Assembly (NCBI GenBank): GCA_017387565.1
Contig: JAFOEY010000027.1
Coordinates: 55,465 to 119,464 of the forward strand
Source: Lachnospiraceae bacterium
GTDB lineage: Bacteria; Bacillota; Clostridia; Lachnospirales; Lachnospiraceae
Length of the DNA stretch: 64,000 bases
Reading direction: 5' to 3'
Shown: positions 18,892 to 26,808 of the stretch, piece by piece
Numbering within the stretch: position 1 is the stretch's first letter
Layout of the letters: the number at the start of each line of letters is the position of its first letter
Made by a program: the position numbers and the translations under genes
Notes under the pieces: model-generated
Seen by the model: only the letters and a program-made list of their open reading frames with translations
Database searches by the model: none
Told to the model about the DNA's origin: nothing

Positions 18892-19749
18892 TTAATTGTT
18901 TTTTCGAATTTCTTTGTCAGAGATTGTGATTCTTCTCTCTTTATATAAATGACCTGCTGCCCTTTTGAATTCGTTTTTACTCATTTGAAGCAGTTCCCTG
19001 ATTTCTTCCGGAGCAGACTTATCTCCAATCGGCAGTACTCCATTATTAGCAGTTAACAGTTCCATGATTTTTTCTCCATCCGGTGTCAACTGCATATATG
19101 CTTTTTGACGGAGACTCAAATCCAGTTTTCCGTCTTCTTTTACCGCAACGACACGTGCTTTTATTTGATTACCGGCAAAAAGCTGTCCCGTCAGTTCCTT
19201 TTGAGGAATCATTGCATGATATTTATCATCCACGGCAACATACGCACCAAAATTGGGGGCAATCTCATAAACCGTTCCCGTTACAACATCGTCCTTTTCA
19301 TATTCTTTTGCGATGGAAAGATAAGGATAGAGTCGCATTGTGGCCGCCAGTCTGCTGCTTTTATCAATATACAGAGCCACCAGTATTTCATCTCCTGCCT
19401 GCACTTTTTTGGTCTGCTCTTTATATGGCAGGAACAAATCTTTTTCCAGGCCCCATTCCAAAAATGCACCAATTTTGGTTGTCTGTGCAACCTTTAATCG
19501 TGCGATTTTCCCCAATGTCATTGCAGGCTCCCGAACCGTTGCAATTAATCGATCCTGTGAATCTTTATATAAAAAAACTTCGAGTGAATCACCAATTCCA
19601 AAATCTTTAGGAACCTGTTTTATTGGCAGAAGCACCTTTTCTATCTCAGAAAGATTCTCTCCTTTTTTAGGAATAAATTCTGCCAGATATACTCCAAAGG
19701 ATTCTTTTTGGATAATACTTAATCTTTGTTTTTCACCTAGCTTTAACAT
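18892..19749 (-). CDS. cvfB: CvfB-family S1 RNA-binding protein
   Basis: A 285-residue protein of the CvfB/YitL family: tandem S1-like OB domains (IGAFLEWGLEKDLFLPYKEQ at about residues 92-111 and VVTGTVYEIAPNFGAYVAVD at about 154-173) and a C-terminal winged-helix (IRELLQMSKNEFKRAAGHLY). In Staphylococcus aureus CvfB binds RNA and affects virulence gene expression; the role here is presumably post-transcriptional. The start overlaps the end of the thioesterase gene by 7 nt, so the two are translationally coupled. The 200 nt downstream to the HPr-like gene hold a TATAAT-like -10 with a poor -35. Confidence 0.9.
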   Translation of the reverse strand: MLKLGEKQRLSIIQKESFGVYLAEFIPKKGENLSEIEKVLLPIKQVPKDFGIGDSLEVFLYKDSQDRLIATVREPAMTLGKIARLKVAQTTKIGAFLEWGLEKDLFLPYKEQTKKVQAGDEILVALYIDKSSRLAATMRLYPYLSIAKEYEKDDVVTGTVYEIAPNFGAYVAVDDKYHAMIPQKELTGQLFAGNQIKARVVAVKEDGKLDLSLRQKAYMQLTPDGEKIMELLTANNGVLPIGDKSAPEEIRELLQMSKNEFKRAAGHLYKERRITISDKEIRKNN

Positions 19750-20468
19750 GTTTTTCCGTCCTCTTTTTTTGTAAATTCCAAGTTACAGTATACCTTATCA
19801 TCTTCACTTAATAATGCAACACCGATTTTGTCCTGCTTATGATAAACCACCGGATACAACATCGTTCCCAGATGAGCCTGCATCTTATATTCTACCCTGA
19901 GTTGTCCGACTGAAAAATCCATCGGCAGAAAATCCATGGCAATATCGACAAACTGTCCGTTATTGACATGCATATTGGTATCCAGATGGTGCTTGACCAC
20001 TTCTATTTTTTCTTCCCTGACAGGCTCTCCTTCAAACTGTATTCTTCGCGGCGCATATTCCATGTCCAATTTGGGAGAGAGTTTATATATTTCCTGAATT
20101 TCAGGCGGACATTTTTTTGGCATTCCGCTTTGAATATCTACCAGACTCCAAATGGAATTGGCCCATGCAATCATTTCTCCGTTTTCATCCTTCATCCAGA
20201 AATTACGATTTCCCATAAATCCTTTAAATTCATAAGGTGCCGTTCCAACCGTGACAGTCTCACAGACCTTTGGATAACGTTTTACTACAATCTGCCAGGC
20301 TGACAGCGCCCAAAACATCCCCTGATCCTTTAACGCCTCAACACCGGCTCCCAGGCTGTCCGAATGAAAAATAGAACTATCCTGAAAATAATTTAACAGT
20401 CCTAACAGACTGAGATTTCCATTACTGTCTGTTTCACTGTATCTGATTTTGGCCTGAAATTCATACAT
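19743..20468 (-). CDS. Acyl-ACP thioesterase
   Basis: A 241-residue acyl-[acyl carrier protein] thioesterase, a double hot-dog enzyme that releases free fatty acids from acyl-ACP. Seen: N-terminal hot-dog with ETDSNGNLSLLGLLNYFQD, and the second domain with HHLDTNMHVNNGQFVDIAMD, which carries the conserved Asp/Asn/His set. Length is normal. It precedes cvfB with an overlap. In clostridia such enzymes adjust membrane fatty-acid chain length; no other lipid genes are near. Confidence 0.9.
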   Translation of the reverse strand: MYEFQAKIRYSETDSNGNLSLLGLLNYFQDSSIFHSDSLGAGVEALKDQGMFWALSAWQIVVKRYPKVCETVTVGTAPYEFKGFMGNRNFWMKDENGEMIAWANSIWSLVDIQSGMPKKCPPEIQEIYKLSPKLDMEYAPRRIQFEGEPVREEKIEVVKHHLDTNMHVNNGQFVDIAMDFLPMDFSVGQLRVEYKMQAHLGTMLYPVVYHKQDKIGVALLSEDDKVYCNLEFTKKEDGKTC

Positions 20469-20503
20469 CTTGTATCACCTTTATTTTTATACTCTCAGTT
20501 TGC

Positions 20504-20662
20504 AGTTGTGCGGCTAAGATATTTTATATATTCTTCTCACAGACTGTATGACAACGTCAGCACTTAATGAGCAATTTATTGCGAATTTAGTACTGCTACG
20601 TTGTCATCCAAGTGAGAACGCGTCTGTAAGAAGAATATATAAAATATCTTAGCCGCACAACT
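20504..20662. repeat. Family C repeat, 159-bp element with 34-bp inverted arms
   Basis: Arms beginning AGTTGTGCGGCTAAG and ending CTTAGCCGCACAACT are perfectly complementary over 34 nt. The 91-nt core contains a second hairpin (ATGACAACGT with ACGTTGTCAT) and the segments CACTTAATGAGCAATTTATT and AAGTGAGAACGCGTCTG, which recur at 40.3 kb. It starts 18 nt beyond the hflC stop and could also end that transcript. Confidence 0.88.
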
Positions 20663-20679
20663 ATATGAATAAGAGTTTT

Positions 20680-21687
20680 TTACTGCACCCCGCTAAAAAT
20701 CTGTGCCACAGGGCTGTCTTTATCCAGGAATATGGTCGTATTTCCGTTTGTCACGGATTCTTTTATGGTATCCAACTGCAGACTGAATAAATAAAAGTCT
20801 GCTTTTCCCTCATCGTTGTATGCTTCGGACAGGATGCGCATATATTCCGCTTCACCTTCCGCAACCGTAGCATCAGCCTTTGCCTTTGCTTCGGAAAGCA
20901 TTACCGAAACTTCTTTATCCGTTGTGTTACGAATAATCTGTGCCTCTGATTCGCCCTGCGCCTTGTATGCAGCTGCGATATTATTTCTTTCCGTAATCAT
21001 ACGGTTGTAAACAGCCTCTTTATTTTCATCAGGAAGATCCAGAACTTTGATTTTTACGTCGGAAATCTCAATACCATATTGGTCACACTGGTTTCCAACA
21101 CACTGCTGCAGCCGGTCAGAAATGACAATAATCTCAACATCATCTTTTGTGGAATCATTTATCACATTGCCTTCTTCATCCAGCTCCTGTGACTCAATAT
21201 CATTGATTTCAATATCTTCCGTCTCATCCGTCGTGTTTACAATTTTAACAGCCATATCACGGCTGGCAATCAGCTCTTCCTGTGTCATGGATGAAATCGT
21301 TGTTTTAATTGCATTGTATACAATAACGTCAATACGTCCCTGCGCAGTTGATGAACTCGCATTTAACGTCTGCGTATATGCCTTTGCATCTGTAACTTTC
21401 CACAATACGTAGGCATCCACAATCATAGTCTTTTTATCACTGGTAATAACCTCTGATTCCGGAAGGTCATAAATCTGAACCGCTTTAGGCACATAGTTGA
21501 CAGACTGGATAAATGGTACCTTCATCCGAAGACCTGCTGTATCATTAGTCTGAACGATTTTTCCAAATTGTTTTACAACGGAATATTCATTTTCCATTGT
21601 TGTATAGAATGATCCGGACACTACCATCAATGCCGTGACCACAACTACAAAAATTAATACTTTCCATGCTTTTTTCATATCCGGCAC
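20680..21687 (-). CDS. hflC: HflC, FtsH-modulating SPFH/prohibitin-type membrane protein
   Basis: A 335-residue SPFH-domain protein: one N-terminal membrane anchor (about residues 8-28), SPFH/band-7 domain (about 30-260), and an Ala/Glu-rich helix with SEAKAKADATVAEGEAEYMR typical of HflC. With HflK it forms a large membrane cage around the FtsH protease and restrains it. An acidic insertion (about 150-185; rich in D, E, I) interrupts the SPFH domain compared with usual HflC. The gene begins 3 nt after the hflK stop. Confidence 0.9.
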   Translation of the reverse strand: MPDMKKAWKVLIFVVVVTALMVVSGSFYTTMENEYSVVKQFGKIVQTNDTAGLRMKVPFIQSVNYVPKAVQIYDLPESEVITSDKKTMIVDAYVLWKVTDAKAYTQTLNASSSTAQGRIDVIVYNAIKTTISSMTQEELIASRDMAVKIVNTTDETEDIEINDIESQELDEEGNVINDSTKDDVEIIVISDRLQQCVGNQCDQYGIEISDVKIKVLDLPDENKEAVYNRMITERNNIAAAYKAQGESEAQIIRNTTDKEVSVMLSEAKAKADATVAEGEAEYMRILSEAYNDEGKADFYLFSLQLDTIKESVTNGNTTIFLDKDSPVAQIFSGVQ

Positions 21688-21690
21688 CTC

Positions 21691-22725
21691 CTATTGTGTA
21701 ACCTCTCCGGTTGTATCTGTTGTACTCGAAGCACTTTTTGCTGCTTTTGATGTATCAACTCCGGCTGCTTTGTTTAATTCGGTAATCGGATAATACTTCA
21801 TGACCTCGCCGTCTCCCTGGTCAATAACAACCTGAAGAGAAGGAAGAACATCGGACATGGTCTCTAAAAACATTCTCTGCTTGGTAATTAACGGATAATT
21901 TACATATTCATCATACTCTTTATTAAAACGGGCAGCCTGACCGGTTGCTTCGTTGATTCGCGCTGTCTTTTCCGCTTCTGCATTCTGGACAATTTTGTCT
22001 GCTTCTGCTTCTGCTGCCGGAAGCTGTGCATTTCTGTATGCATTTGCTTCATTTACAGCCGATTCTTTTCCCTGTTTTGCAGTTTCCACTGCCGTAAAAG
22101 CTTCAATGACATCGTCTGTCGGCGGTTCAACATCCTGAATACTTGCATCTACCAGCGTAATTCCGATATCCTGATCTTCCAGTTCGGAAATAATCATCGC
22201 CTTCACATTGCTCTGAATCTGCGCCTTGCCGGTTGTAATGGCATTGTCTACCGTAAATGCAGAAACCGTGGAACGGATGCTGGACATTGCAATATTTTTT
22301 ACAATAAAGTCCGGCTGGTCCGAATTATATAAATATTTGATCGGATCGGTAACCTGATAAGAAATATAAAAATCACAATCAATAAAATTGTAATCCGACG
22401 TAATCATGATGGATTCATGTTCAACACTATATGTATTGCCATCAGAATCTTCTCCGTAACCGATTTGAATTCCACGTACCGTGGTATCAACCTTGGTGGC
22501 CTTCTGCACAAAAGGGATTTTAAAATGCAGTCCCTTTTCATCTACTAAAGTTGCTTTTCCAAATGTCGTGATAACAACCGATTCTGTCTCTCCTACCGTA
22601 TAAAAAGAAGAAAAGACAGCAATCAAAACAAAAAATCCCACAAAAAATCCCAAAAAGATTTTTGCGACTTTTTTACCGGTGCCGGGATTAGATCCGACAT
22701 CTATAACTTTTTCTTTCTTTTTCAT
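21691..22725 (-). CDS. hflK: HflK, partner of HflC
   Basis: SPFH-domain protein with short cytoplasmic N-terminus, one membrane segment (about residues 22-42), band-7 domain and a C-terminal helix rich in Ala/Glu (AEAEADKIVQNAEAEKTARI), ending in a Ser/Thr-rich tail. Forms the HflKC complex that modulates FtsH. The frame has an ATG at 22737 and another at 22725; GGAG lies 6 nt before the latter, which is chosen (344 residues). A candidate promoter (TTTCAG, 16 nt, TATAAT with -10 at 22829-22834) lies upstream. Confidence 0.9.
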   Translation of the reverse strand: MKKKEKVIDVGSNPGTGKKVAKIFLGFFVGFFVLIAVFSSFYTVGETESVVITTFGKATLVDEKGLHFKIPFVQKATKVDTTVRGIQIGYGEDSDGNTYSVEHESIMITSDYNFIDCDFYISYQVTDPIKYLYNSDQPDFIVKNIAMSSIRSTVSAFTVDNAITTGKAQIQSNVKAMIISELEDQDIGITLVDASIQDVEPPTDDVIEAFTAVETAKQGKESAVNEANAYRNAQLPAAEAEADKIVQNAEAEKTARINEATGQAARFNKEYDEYVNYPLITKQRMFLETMSDVLPSLQVVIDQGDGEVMKYYPITELNKAAGVDTSKAAKSASSTTDTTGEVTQ

Positions 22726-22738
22726 ATGAATCTCCATT

Positions 22739-22758
22739 CTACCGACCTATGCCGGTAG
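22739..22758 (-). other. Small hairpin directly upstream of hflK
   Basis: CTACCGGCATAGGTCGGTAG folds as a 6-bp stem with an 8-nt loop, immediately before the hflK start region. No T-run follows. It could influence translation; no further evidence. Confidence 0.4.
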
Positions 22759-22883
22759 AGCAAATAGCAATGAATGAATAACCATCACGCCATGTGCTCT
22801 TTTTTATCGTTATTGTAGATACAGGATGATTATATCATATTCCTTTTTTTCTGAAAAATGAAAATATTCTAAAGAGATTTTTC

Positions 22884-23195
22884 TTATAAAAAATTCTTTA
22901 ACTCATTTATCAAAACTTCTTTGGGTTTAAATCCAACAAGCATTCCCTCACGTTTGCCGTCTTTTAAAACCAGCAGTGCCGGAATATTTGTAATCATATA
23001 ATCCTGTGCCAACTCCATATTTTCATCAATGTCCACATTGAAAAAATTCATCTTTCCTTCCATTTCCTCGGAAATCTGCTCCAATACAGGCTCCATCATA
23101 TGACAGGGACCGCACCACTGTGCAGAAAAATCCACAACTGCAATTCCGTTTCCTGTTTCCTGTTTAAATTCATTTTCTGTAATTTTCTTTACCAT
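22884..23195 (-). CDS. trxA: Thioredoxin
   Basis: A 103-residue thioredoxin with the active site WCGPC (Cys28, Cys31), the cis-proline region NIPALLVLKDG and the usual fold length. Reduces disulfides in cytoplasmic proteins. AAAAGGAGAAAG lies just upstream of the ATG. It lies downstream of the thioredoxin-reductase-like gene, separated by a family B repeat and an AT-rich 180-nt stretch, so the two are functionally linked but may be transcribed separately. Confidence 0.97.
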   Translation of the reverse strand: MVKKITENEFKQETGNGIAVVDFSAQWCGPCHMMEPVLEQISEEMEGKMNFFNVDIDENMELAQDYMITNIPALLVLKDGKREGMLVGFKPKEVLINELKNFL

Positions 23196-23374
23196 AAGTT
23201 TCTTTCTCCTTTTTTGATTATCTTTATTATTGTCTTTTGTATTGTCTTTGTCCGTTCTTTTTTGTTCTTTTACCAGTATCTTTCATTTTACAATTGTTTC
23301 ATTAACTGTATATTCTTTCTGCACGATTGTTCTGCATGATTATTCTGTATTATTATTTTGTATTATTATTTTGT

Positions 23375-23485
23375 ATGATGTTGGGGTCAAAAGGTATTTT
23401 GCCCCCATGATACCAACGGATTGCTACGCACTTTGTGCTCTCGCAATCCTAAAACATTCGAAATCCGCCCTAATCGGGCTACTTT
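23375..23485. repeat. Family B repeat, truncated copy overlapping a stop codon
   Basis: Runs from ATGATGTTGGGGTC through hairpins TTGGGG...CCCCCA and GGATTGC...GCAATCC to CGGGCTACTTT, where it is cut. Its last bases supply the final AAG TAG of the flavoprotein gene. It is inverted relative to the full copy at 24.4 kb, and the two bracket that gene. Confidence 0.85.
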
Positions 23486-24336
23486 ATTGCATTCAAATAA
23501 GATACTGCAGATAACGCAGCCACATTTCCCTCACCGGCTGCCTTAATATATTGATAAGGAATTCCCGTACAATCCCCGCATGCAAAACAACCTTTTAGAT
23601 TGGTCTCCATATTGCGATTAACTAAAATGTGATTCCCCTCCACGGTTAATCCCGGAACCAGACTCTGGGGAAATACGCTGTCTCTTAAAATAAAAATACC
23701 ATCCACAGACAATTCATCATTTTCAAAAACCAGCTTGTCCGCCTTTATCGCCCCCATAATAGAAACCGGTTTTTCATTTCGTACGGTAATATCTTTATTA
23801 AATGATACTTTCTCAGAATACAAGGGTATATAATAGACTTTTTTTGCTATTTCCGCCATAAATTCAGCTTCCGCCTCTTCTTTTGGAGAGGTTCCGATGA
23901 TTGCCACAGTCTTGTCACGATATAGCAACGCATCACAGGTTGCGCAATAACTGACACCTCTTCCCAAAAATTCTTCTTCTCCGGGATAGGGCTTTTCAAA
24001 ACTGATACCGGTCGCCAAAATCACGCTTTTCGCTTCATATATGTGATTGCTTTTAGTCTGTATCGAAAACATCTCACCCATTGCATAAACGGCAGAAACC
24101 AATTCCTGTGTGATTTGAATTCCAAGACTGTCAATATGTTTCTTCAGATTTTTTGCAAGTTCTTCTCCTGATACATCAGGCAAACCCGGATAGTTCCGAA
24201 TCAGATGAGCTTTCCCTATTTTATCGCTCAGATGAGCGCTCCCAAATAAAAGGATCTCTTTGTTGCGGATTTTCAAAGTAATTGCGGCAGATAAACCTGC
24301 CGGTCCGGTCCCAATGACTGCCACATCATAACGCAT
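23479..24336 (-). CDS. Thioredoxin-reductase-like flavoprotein, probably not NADPH-dependent
   Basis: A 285-residue FAD disulfide reductase. FAD motif GTGPAG (residues 9-14), redox-active CATC (131-134), the ATG motif at 108-110 and the C-terminal FAD motif CFACGDCTG are all present. The NADPH-binding features of ordinary TrxB are missing: the GGGxxA loop is replaced by IIGTSPKEEAE (about 146-156) and there is no HRRxxxR; the protein is about 25 residues short. This matches the known class of ferredoxin-linked, pyridine-nucleotide-independent reductases (FFTR) described in clostridia, whose partner would be the adjacent thioredoxin. The stop codon lies in a family B repeat. A ferredoxin partner is inferred only. 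Confidence 0.85.
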   Translation of the reverse strand: MRYDVAVIGTGPAGLSAAITLKIRNKEILLFGSAHLSDKIGKAHLIRNYPGLPDVSGEELAKNLKKHIDSLGIQITQELVSAVYAMGEMFSIQTKSNHIYEAKSVILATGISFEKPYPGEEEFLGRGVSYCATCDALLYRDKTVAIIGTSPKEEAEAEFMAEIAKKVYYIPLYSEKVSFNKDITVRNEKPVSIMGAIKADKLVFENDELSVDGIFILRDSVFPQSLVPGLTVEGNHILVNRNMETNLKGCFACGDCTGIPYQYIKAAGEGNVAALSAVSYLNAIK

Positions 24337-24436
24337 TCCGTTTCTCCTTGTCTTTATATTATGGCAATGAATTTTTCTTTTATTCTTTGATATCTGTTAA
24401 ATTTGAATTGTCATTTCATATTTACAATTTCATTGT

Positions 24437-24623
24437 ATGATACCAGGGTCAAAAGGTCATACTTTTCATGCTCGCATGAAAAAGTATGACTTTGGGACCC
24501 GCAAAACATGAGAAAGTAGCCCGATCAGAGCGGATTTCGATTGTTTACGGATTGCGAGAGCACAAAGTGCGTAGCAATCCGTTGGTATCATGGGGTCAAA
24601 ATACCTTTTGACCCCAACATCAT
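24437..24623. repeat. Family B repeat, full-length 187-bp copy
   Basis: Order: ATGATACC; hairpin GGGTC...GACCC containing GTCATACTTTT/AAAAGTATGAC and a CATG-CTCG-CATG tip; a GCCCGAT...CGGATTTCG segment; hairpin CGGATTGCG...GCAATCCG; GGTATCAT, which pairs with the first block; and a final hairpin TGGGGTC...GACCCCA. A 10-bp direct repeat TCATTGTATG lies at both ends (24430-24439 and 24620-24629). The 100 nt between this and the flavoprotein gene are AT-rich without features. Confidence 0.9.
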
Positions 24624-24717
24624 TGTATGCAATTTATTATGTTTTGTCGAATTATTTTTCTATATTTTATTTTTCCCTATTATTTTTCTATTTTCTATTT
24701 TTCCCAAAATACAATAA

Positions 24718-24793
24718 TACTTCAGTTTTTAGACTTTCTAAGCGGCATGGCGAGTAAAGATATATATTGGCAACACGAATCCGAAAAGAGAAT
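24718..24793. repeat. Family A repeat remnant
   Basis: Contains the TTAGACTTTCTAAGCGGCATGGCGAG-type left block (read in two parts) fused directly to a right arm AAAGATATATATTGG...CCGAAAAGAG. The core hairpin is deleted. Confidence 0.7.
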
Positions 24794-24810
24794 TATTTTA
24801 TAAAATAGTA

Positions 24811-24845
24811 AATGCAGGCATACGCCAACACGCATACCTGCATTT
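24811..24845 (-). terminator. Hairpin terminator after trpD
   Basis: AAATGCAGGTATGCG and CGTATGCCTGCATTT pair around TGTTGG on the minus strand, about 75 nt past the trpD stop. The following TACTATTTTAT is only partly T-rich, so efficiency is uncertain. Confidence 0.6.
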
Positions 24846-24921
24846 ATCCGATCATACTTATTCACACATATTTTTTAAAAACTTACAAAAGTAATTCTGT
24901 TACACGATGACAGTCTGATGG

Positions 24922-25941
24922 TTATCGATTGCTTACTTCTATAACTTTATTCAGCGTTTCCAATGCTTTATTGCTGTCAATCAACTCTGCTGCCAGTTTC
25001 ACACCATCAGCAAAGGTCTCTGCTTTATTGCCGATATATAAAGAAGCACCGGCATTCAATAGAACGGCATTTCTCTTATGTCCTCGTTCCTCACCGCTCA
25101 AAATAGCTTTTGTAATAGCCGCATTTTCTTCCGGCGTTCCTCCGACTAAATCCTCTTTCCTGCATCTTTCAAATCCAAAATCTTCCGGGGTAATCACATA
25201 GTTTTTCATCCAGCCGTCTTTAAATTCACAGATGGTTGTGGGTGAGCTTAAAGAAATTTCATCCAATTTGTCCTGGCCATATACAACCATCCCTCTTTCC
25301 ACACCAAGATTAATTAAAACCTGTGCCAATGGCTGAACAAGATATTCGTCATATACGCCGAGTAACTGCATCTTTGGACTACCGGGATTTGTCAACGGTC
25401 CCAGAATATTAAATACGGTTCGAAATCCCAGTTCTTTTCGAATAGCACCCACATACTTCATGGATGAATGATATTTCTGTGCAAAAAAGAAACACATTCC
25501 TGCTTCTTTTAAGAGCTCTACACATTTTTCGGGATCCTGCTGAATATTAACGCCCAATGCTTCCAGGCAGTCTGCTGTTCCGCATTTTGAAGATGCCGCA
25601 CGGTTTCCGTGTTTTGCCACTTTCATTCCTCCCGCGGCTGCAACCAGTGCAGAAGTTGTAGAAATATTAAAGCTCTGTGCATTGTCTCCGCCGGTTCCTA
25701 CAATTTCAAAAACATCCATTCCGGTTTCCACTTTGGTTGCATGATCACGCATGGCTGCCGCACAGCCTGCAATTTCATCGGTTGTTTCTGCCTTTGCACT
25801 CTTGGTGGAAAGTGCTGCCAAAAATGCCGCATTTTGTGTCGGTGTAGTTTCCCCACTCATAATCTCATTCATAACCTGATAAGCTTCGTCATAGCTTAGG
25901 TCTTCCTTGTTGACAATTTTTACGATTGCTTCTTTAATCAT
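24922..25941 (-). CDS. trpD: Anthranilate phosphoribosyltransferase
   Basis: A 339-residue TrpD, joining anthranilate and PRPP in tryptophan synthesis. The PRPP-binding glycine-rich loop GTGGD (residues 82-86), KHGNRAASS and [10 protein letters not shown] are intact, so it should be active. No other trp gene is present: downstream come repeats and a flavoprotein, upstream a T-box leader and then the glycogen phosphorylase gene. Expression should rise when tRNA-Trp is uncharged. The 300 nt between the T-box terminator and the ATG are largely filled by a tandem duplication. Close paralogues (pyrimidine phosphorylase) differ in the loop, so TrpD is favoured. Confidence 0.93.
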   Translation of the reverse strand: MIKEAIVKIVNKEDLSYDEAYQVMNEIMSGETTPTQNAAFLAALSTKSAKAETTDEIAGCAAAMRDHATKVETGMDVFEIVGTGGDNAQSFNISTTSALVAAAGGMKVAKHGNRAASSKCGTADCLEALGVNIQQDPEKCVELLKEAGMCFFFAQKYHSSMKYVGAIRKELGFRTVFNILGPLTNPGSPKMQLLGVYDEYLVQPLAQVLINLGVERGMVVYGQDKLDEISLSSPTTICEFKDGWMKNYVITPEDFGFERCRKEDLVGGTPEENAAITKAILSGEERGHKRNAVLLNAGASLYIGNKAETFADGVKLAAELIDSNKALETLNKVIEVSNR

Positions 25942-25978
25942 GTTTTTCTCTCCTTTTTTGTTTGATTTTCTTGTTTGA

Positions 25979-26234
25979 TTCCGACTGATTGATATACACT
26001 CTGTATAATCCCTTCGATTTCACTTCGTTTCATCTCAGTGATTATACGTTCGCCAAATTCAAATTCTTGTGCAAGCACAAATTTGAACTTGGCTCATCGT
26101 GACAATCAGTCTTCCGACTGATTGATATACACTCTGTATAATCCCTTCGATTTCACTTCGTTTCATCTCAGTGATTATACGTTCGCCAAATTCAAATTCT
26201 TGTGCAAGCACAAATTTGAACTTGGCTCATCGTG
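25979..26234. repeat. Family D tandem duplication, two 123-bp units
   Basis: Two copies, identical as read (25979-26101 and 26112-26234), separated by 10 nt; period 133. Each unit contains the dyad CCAAATTCAAATT...AATTTGAACTTGG closed by TTGTGC/GCACAA, the pair GTATAAT/ATTATAC, and an outer ATACAC/GTGTAT pair that is complete only in the second copy. The block lies in the trpD leader, after the T-box terminator. It encodes no protein. Confidence 0.92.
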
Positions 26235-26242
26235 TATAACAA

Positions 26243-26527
26243 AAAAGTCCCTGACAGAATCTTATCTGTCAAGGACGAATAATCTTTATCCGCGGTGCCA
26301 CCTTGAATTTGTGAACAATCACACACTCTGCAGGATACCTCTGATATCCCCGGCAACTGACGCATGCCTTACGTCGCAATATACTCGATTCATTATCATC
26401 AATCTTTCCCTGCGCCCTCCGTGGTCCATTTGACGTCTTGTTTCCTGCCTGTTTCTCAGCATCACAGGCTCTCTGTATGGGCATGAAACGCCGTTATCTC
26501 CACTTCATCGGTTTAGCTTGTTAAATT
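26243..26527 (-). promoter_or_regulatory. Tryptophan T-box leader with terminator
   Basis: Minus-strand leader for trpD. Stem I has the AGAGAGCC...GCTGAGAAACAGGC apical region; the specifier codon reads UGG (26426-26428), within AATGGACC. The T-box AAGGTGGCACCGCG lies at about 26290-26303; its variable base C pairs with a G discriminator, as found in bacterial tRNA-Trp. The intrinsic terminator GTCCTTGACAG...CTGTCAGGGAC plus TTTTTT ends at 26243. Uncharged tRNA-Trp would disrupt the terminator. Confidence 0.93.
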
Positions 26528-26533
26528 AGTAAA

Positions 26534-26562
26534 ATCTTAGCACTACATTTGTTTCTTGTCAA
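26534..26562 (-). promoter_or_regulatory. Promoter of the trpD T-box transcript
   Basis: Minus strand TTGACA, 17-nt spacer, TAAGAT. The predicted start, about 26527, is just upstream of T-box stem I. Confidence 0.8.
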
Positions 26563-26612
26563 TCACTATTCCATGTATTATTTTTTCCATATATTATTTT
26601 TTATTATTTCCA

Positions 26613-26745
26613 TTTTGGGATTTTTGTTCCCATTATATATCTTTGCCGCCTTGTACTTCGTTTTCCGGCTTCAAACAACACGCCCACAAAGTATTATTAA
26701 AAACCGGTCTCAAAACTCAGACTTTTTCTTCAGACAATTTACAAC
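26613..26745. repeat. Family A repeat, left half only
   Basis: Left arm TTTTGGGATTTTTGTTCCCA, then ATATATCTTTGCCGCC, the diverged left block and the core ACCGGTCTCAAAACTCAGAC up to about TTCAGACAATTT. The right arm is missing. It lies between the glgP terminator and the trp promoter. Confidence 0.75.
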
Positions 26746-26747
26746 AT

Positions 26748-26786
26748 AAAAAAATCCCCGTTTATCACATATAAACGGGGATTTCA
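26748..26786 (-). terminator. Intrinsic terminator of the maltodextrin module
   Basis: AAATCCCCGTTTAT and ATAAACGGGGATTT form a strong 13-14 bp stem followed by TTTTTTATG, 22 nt after the glgP stop. Confidence 0.9.
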
Positions 26787-26808
26787 ACTTTAAACCTGTG
26801 TATTTATT

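Noticed and set aside
24437-24623. Family B as a CRISPR-type or Rho-independent terminator array
   Set aside because: Copies are dispersed over 50 kb, not regularly spaced with unique spacers, and most hairpins lack T-runs on either side.
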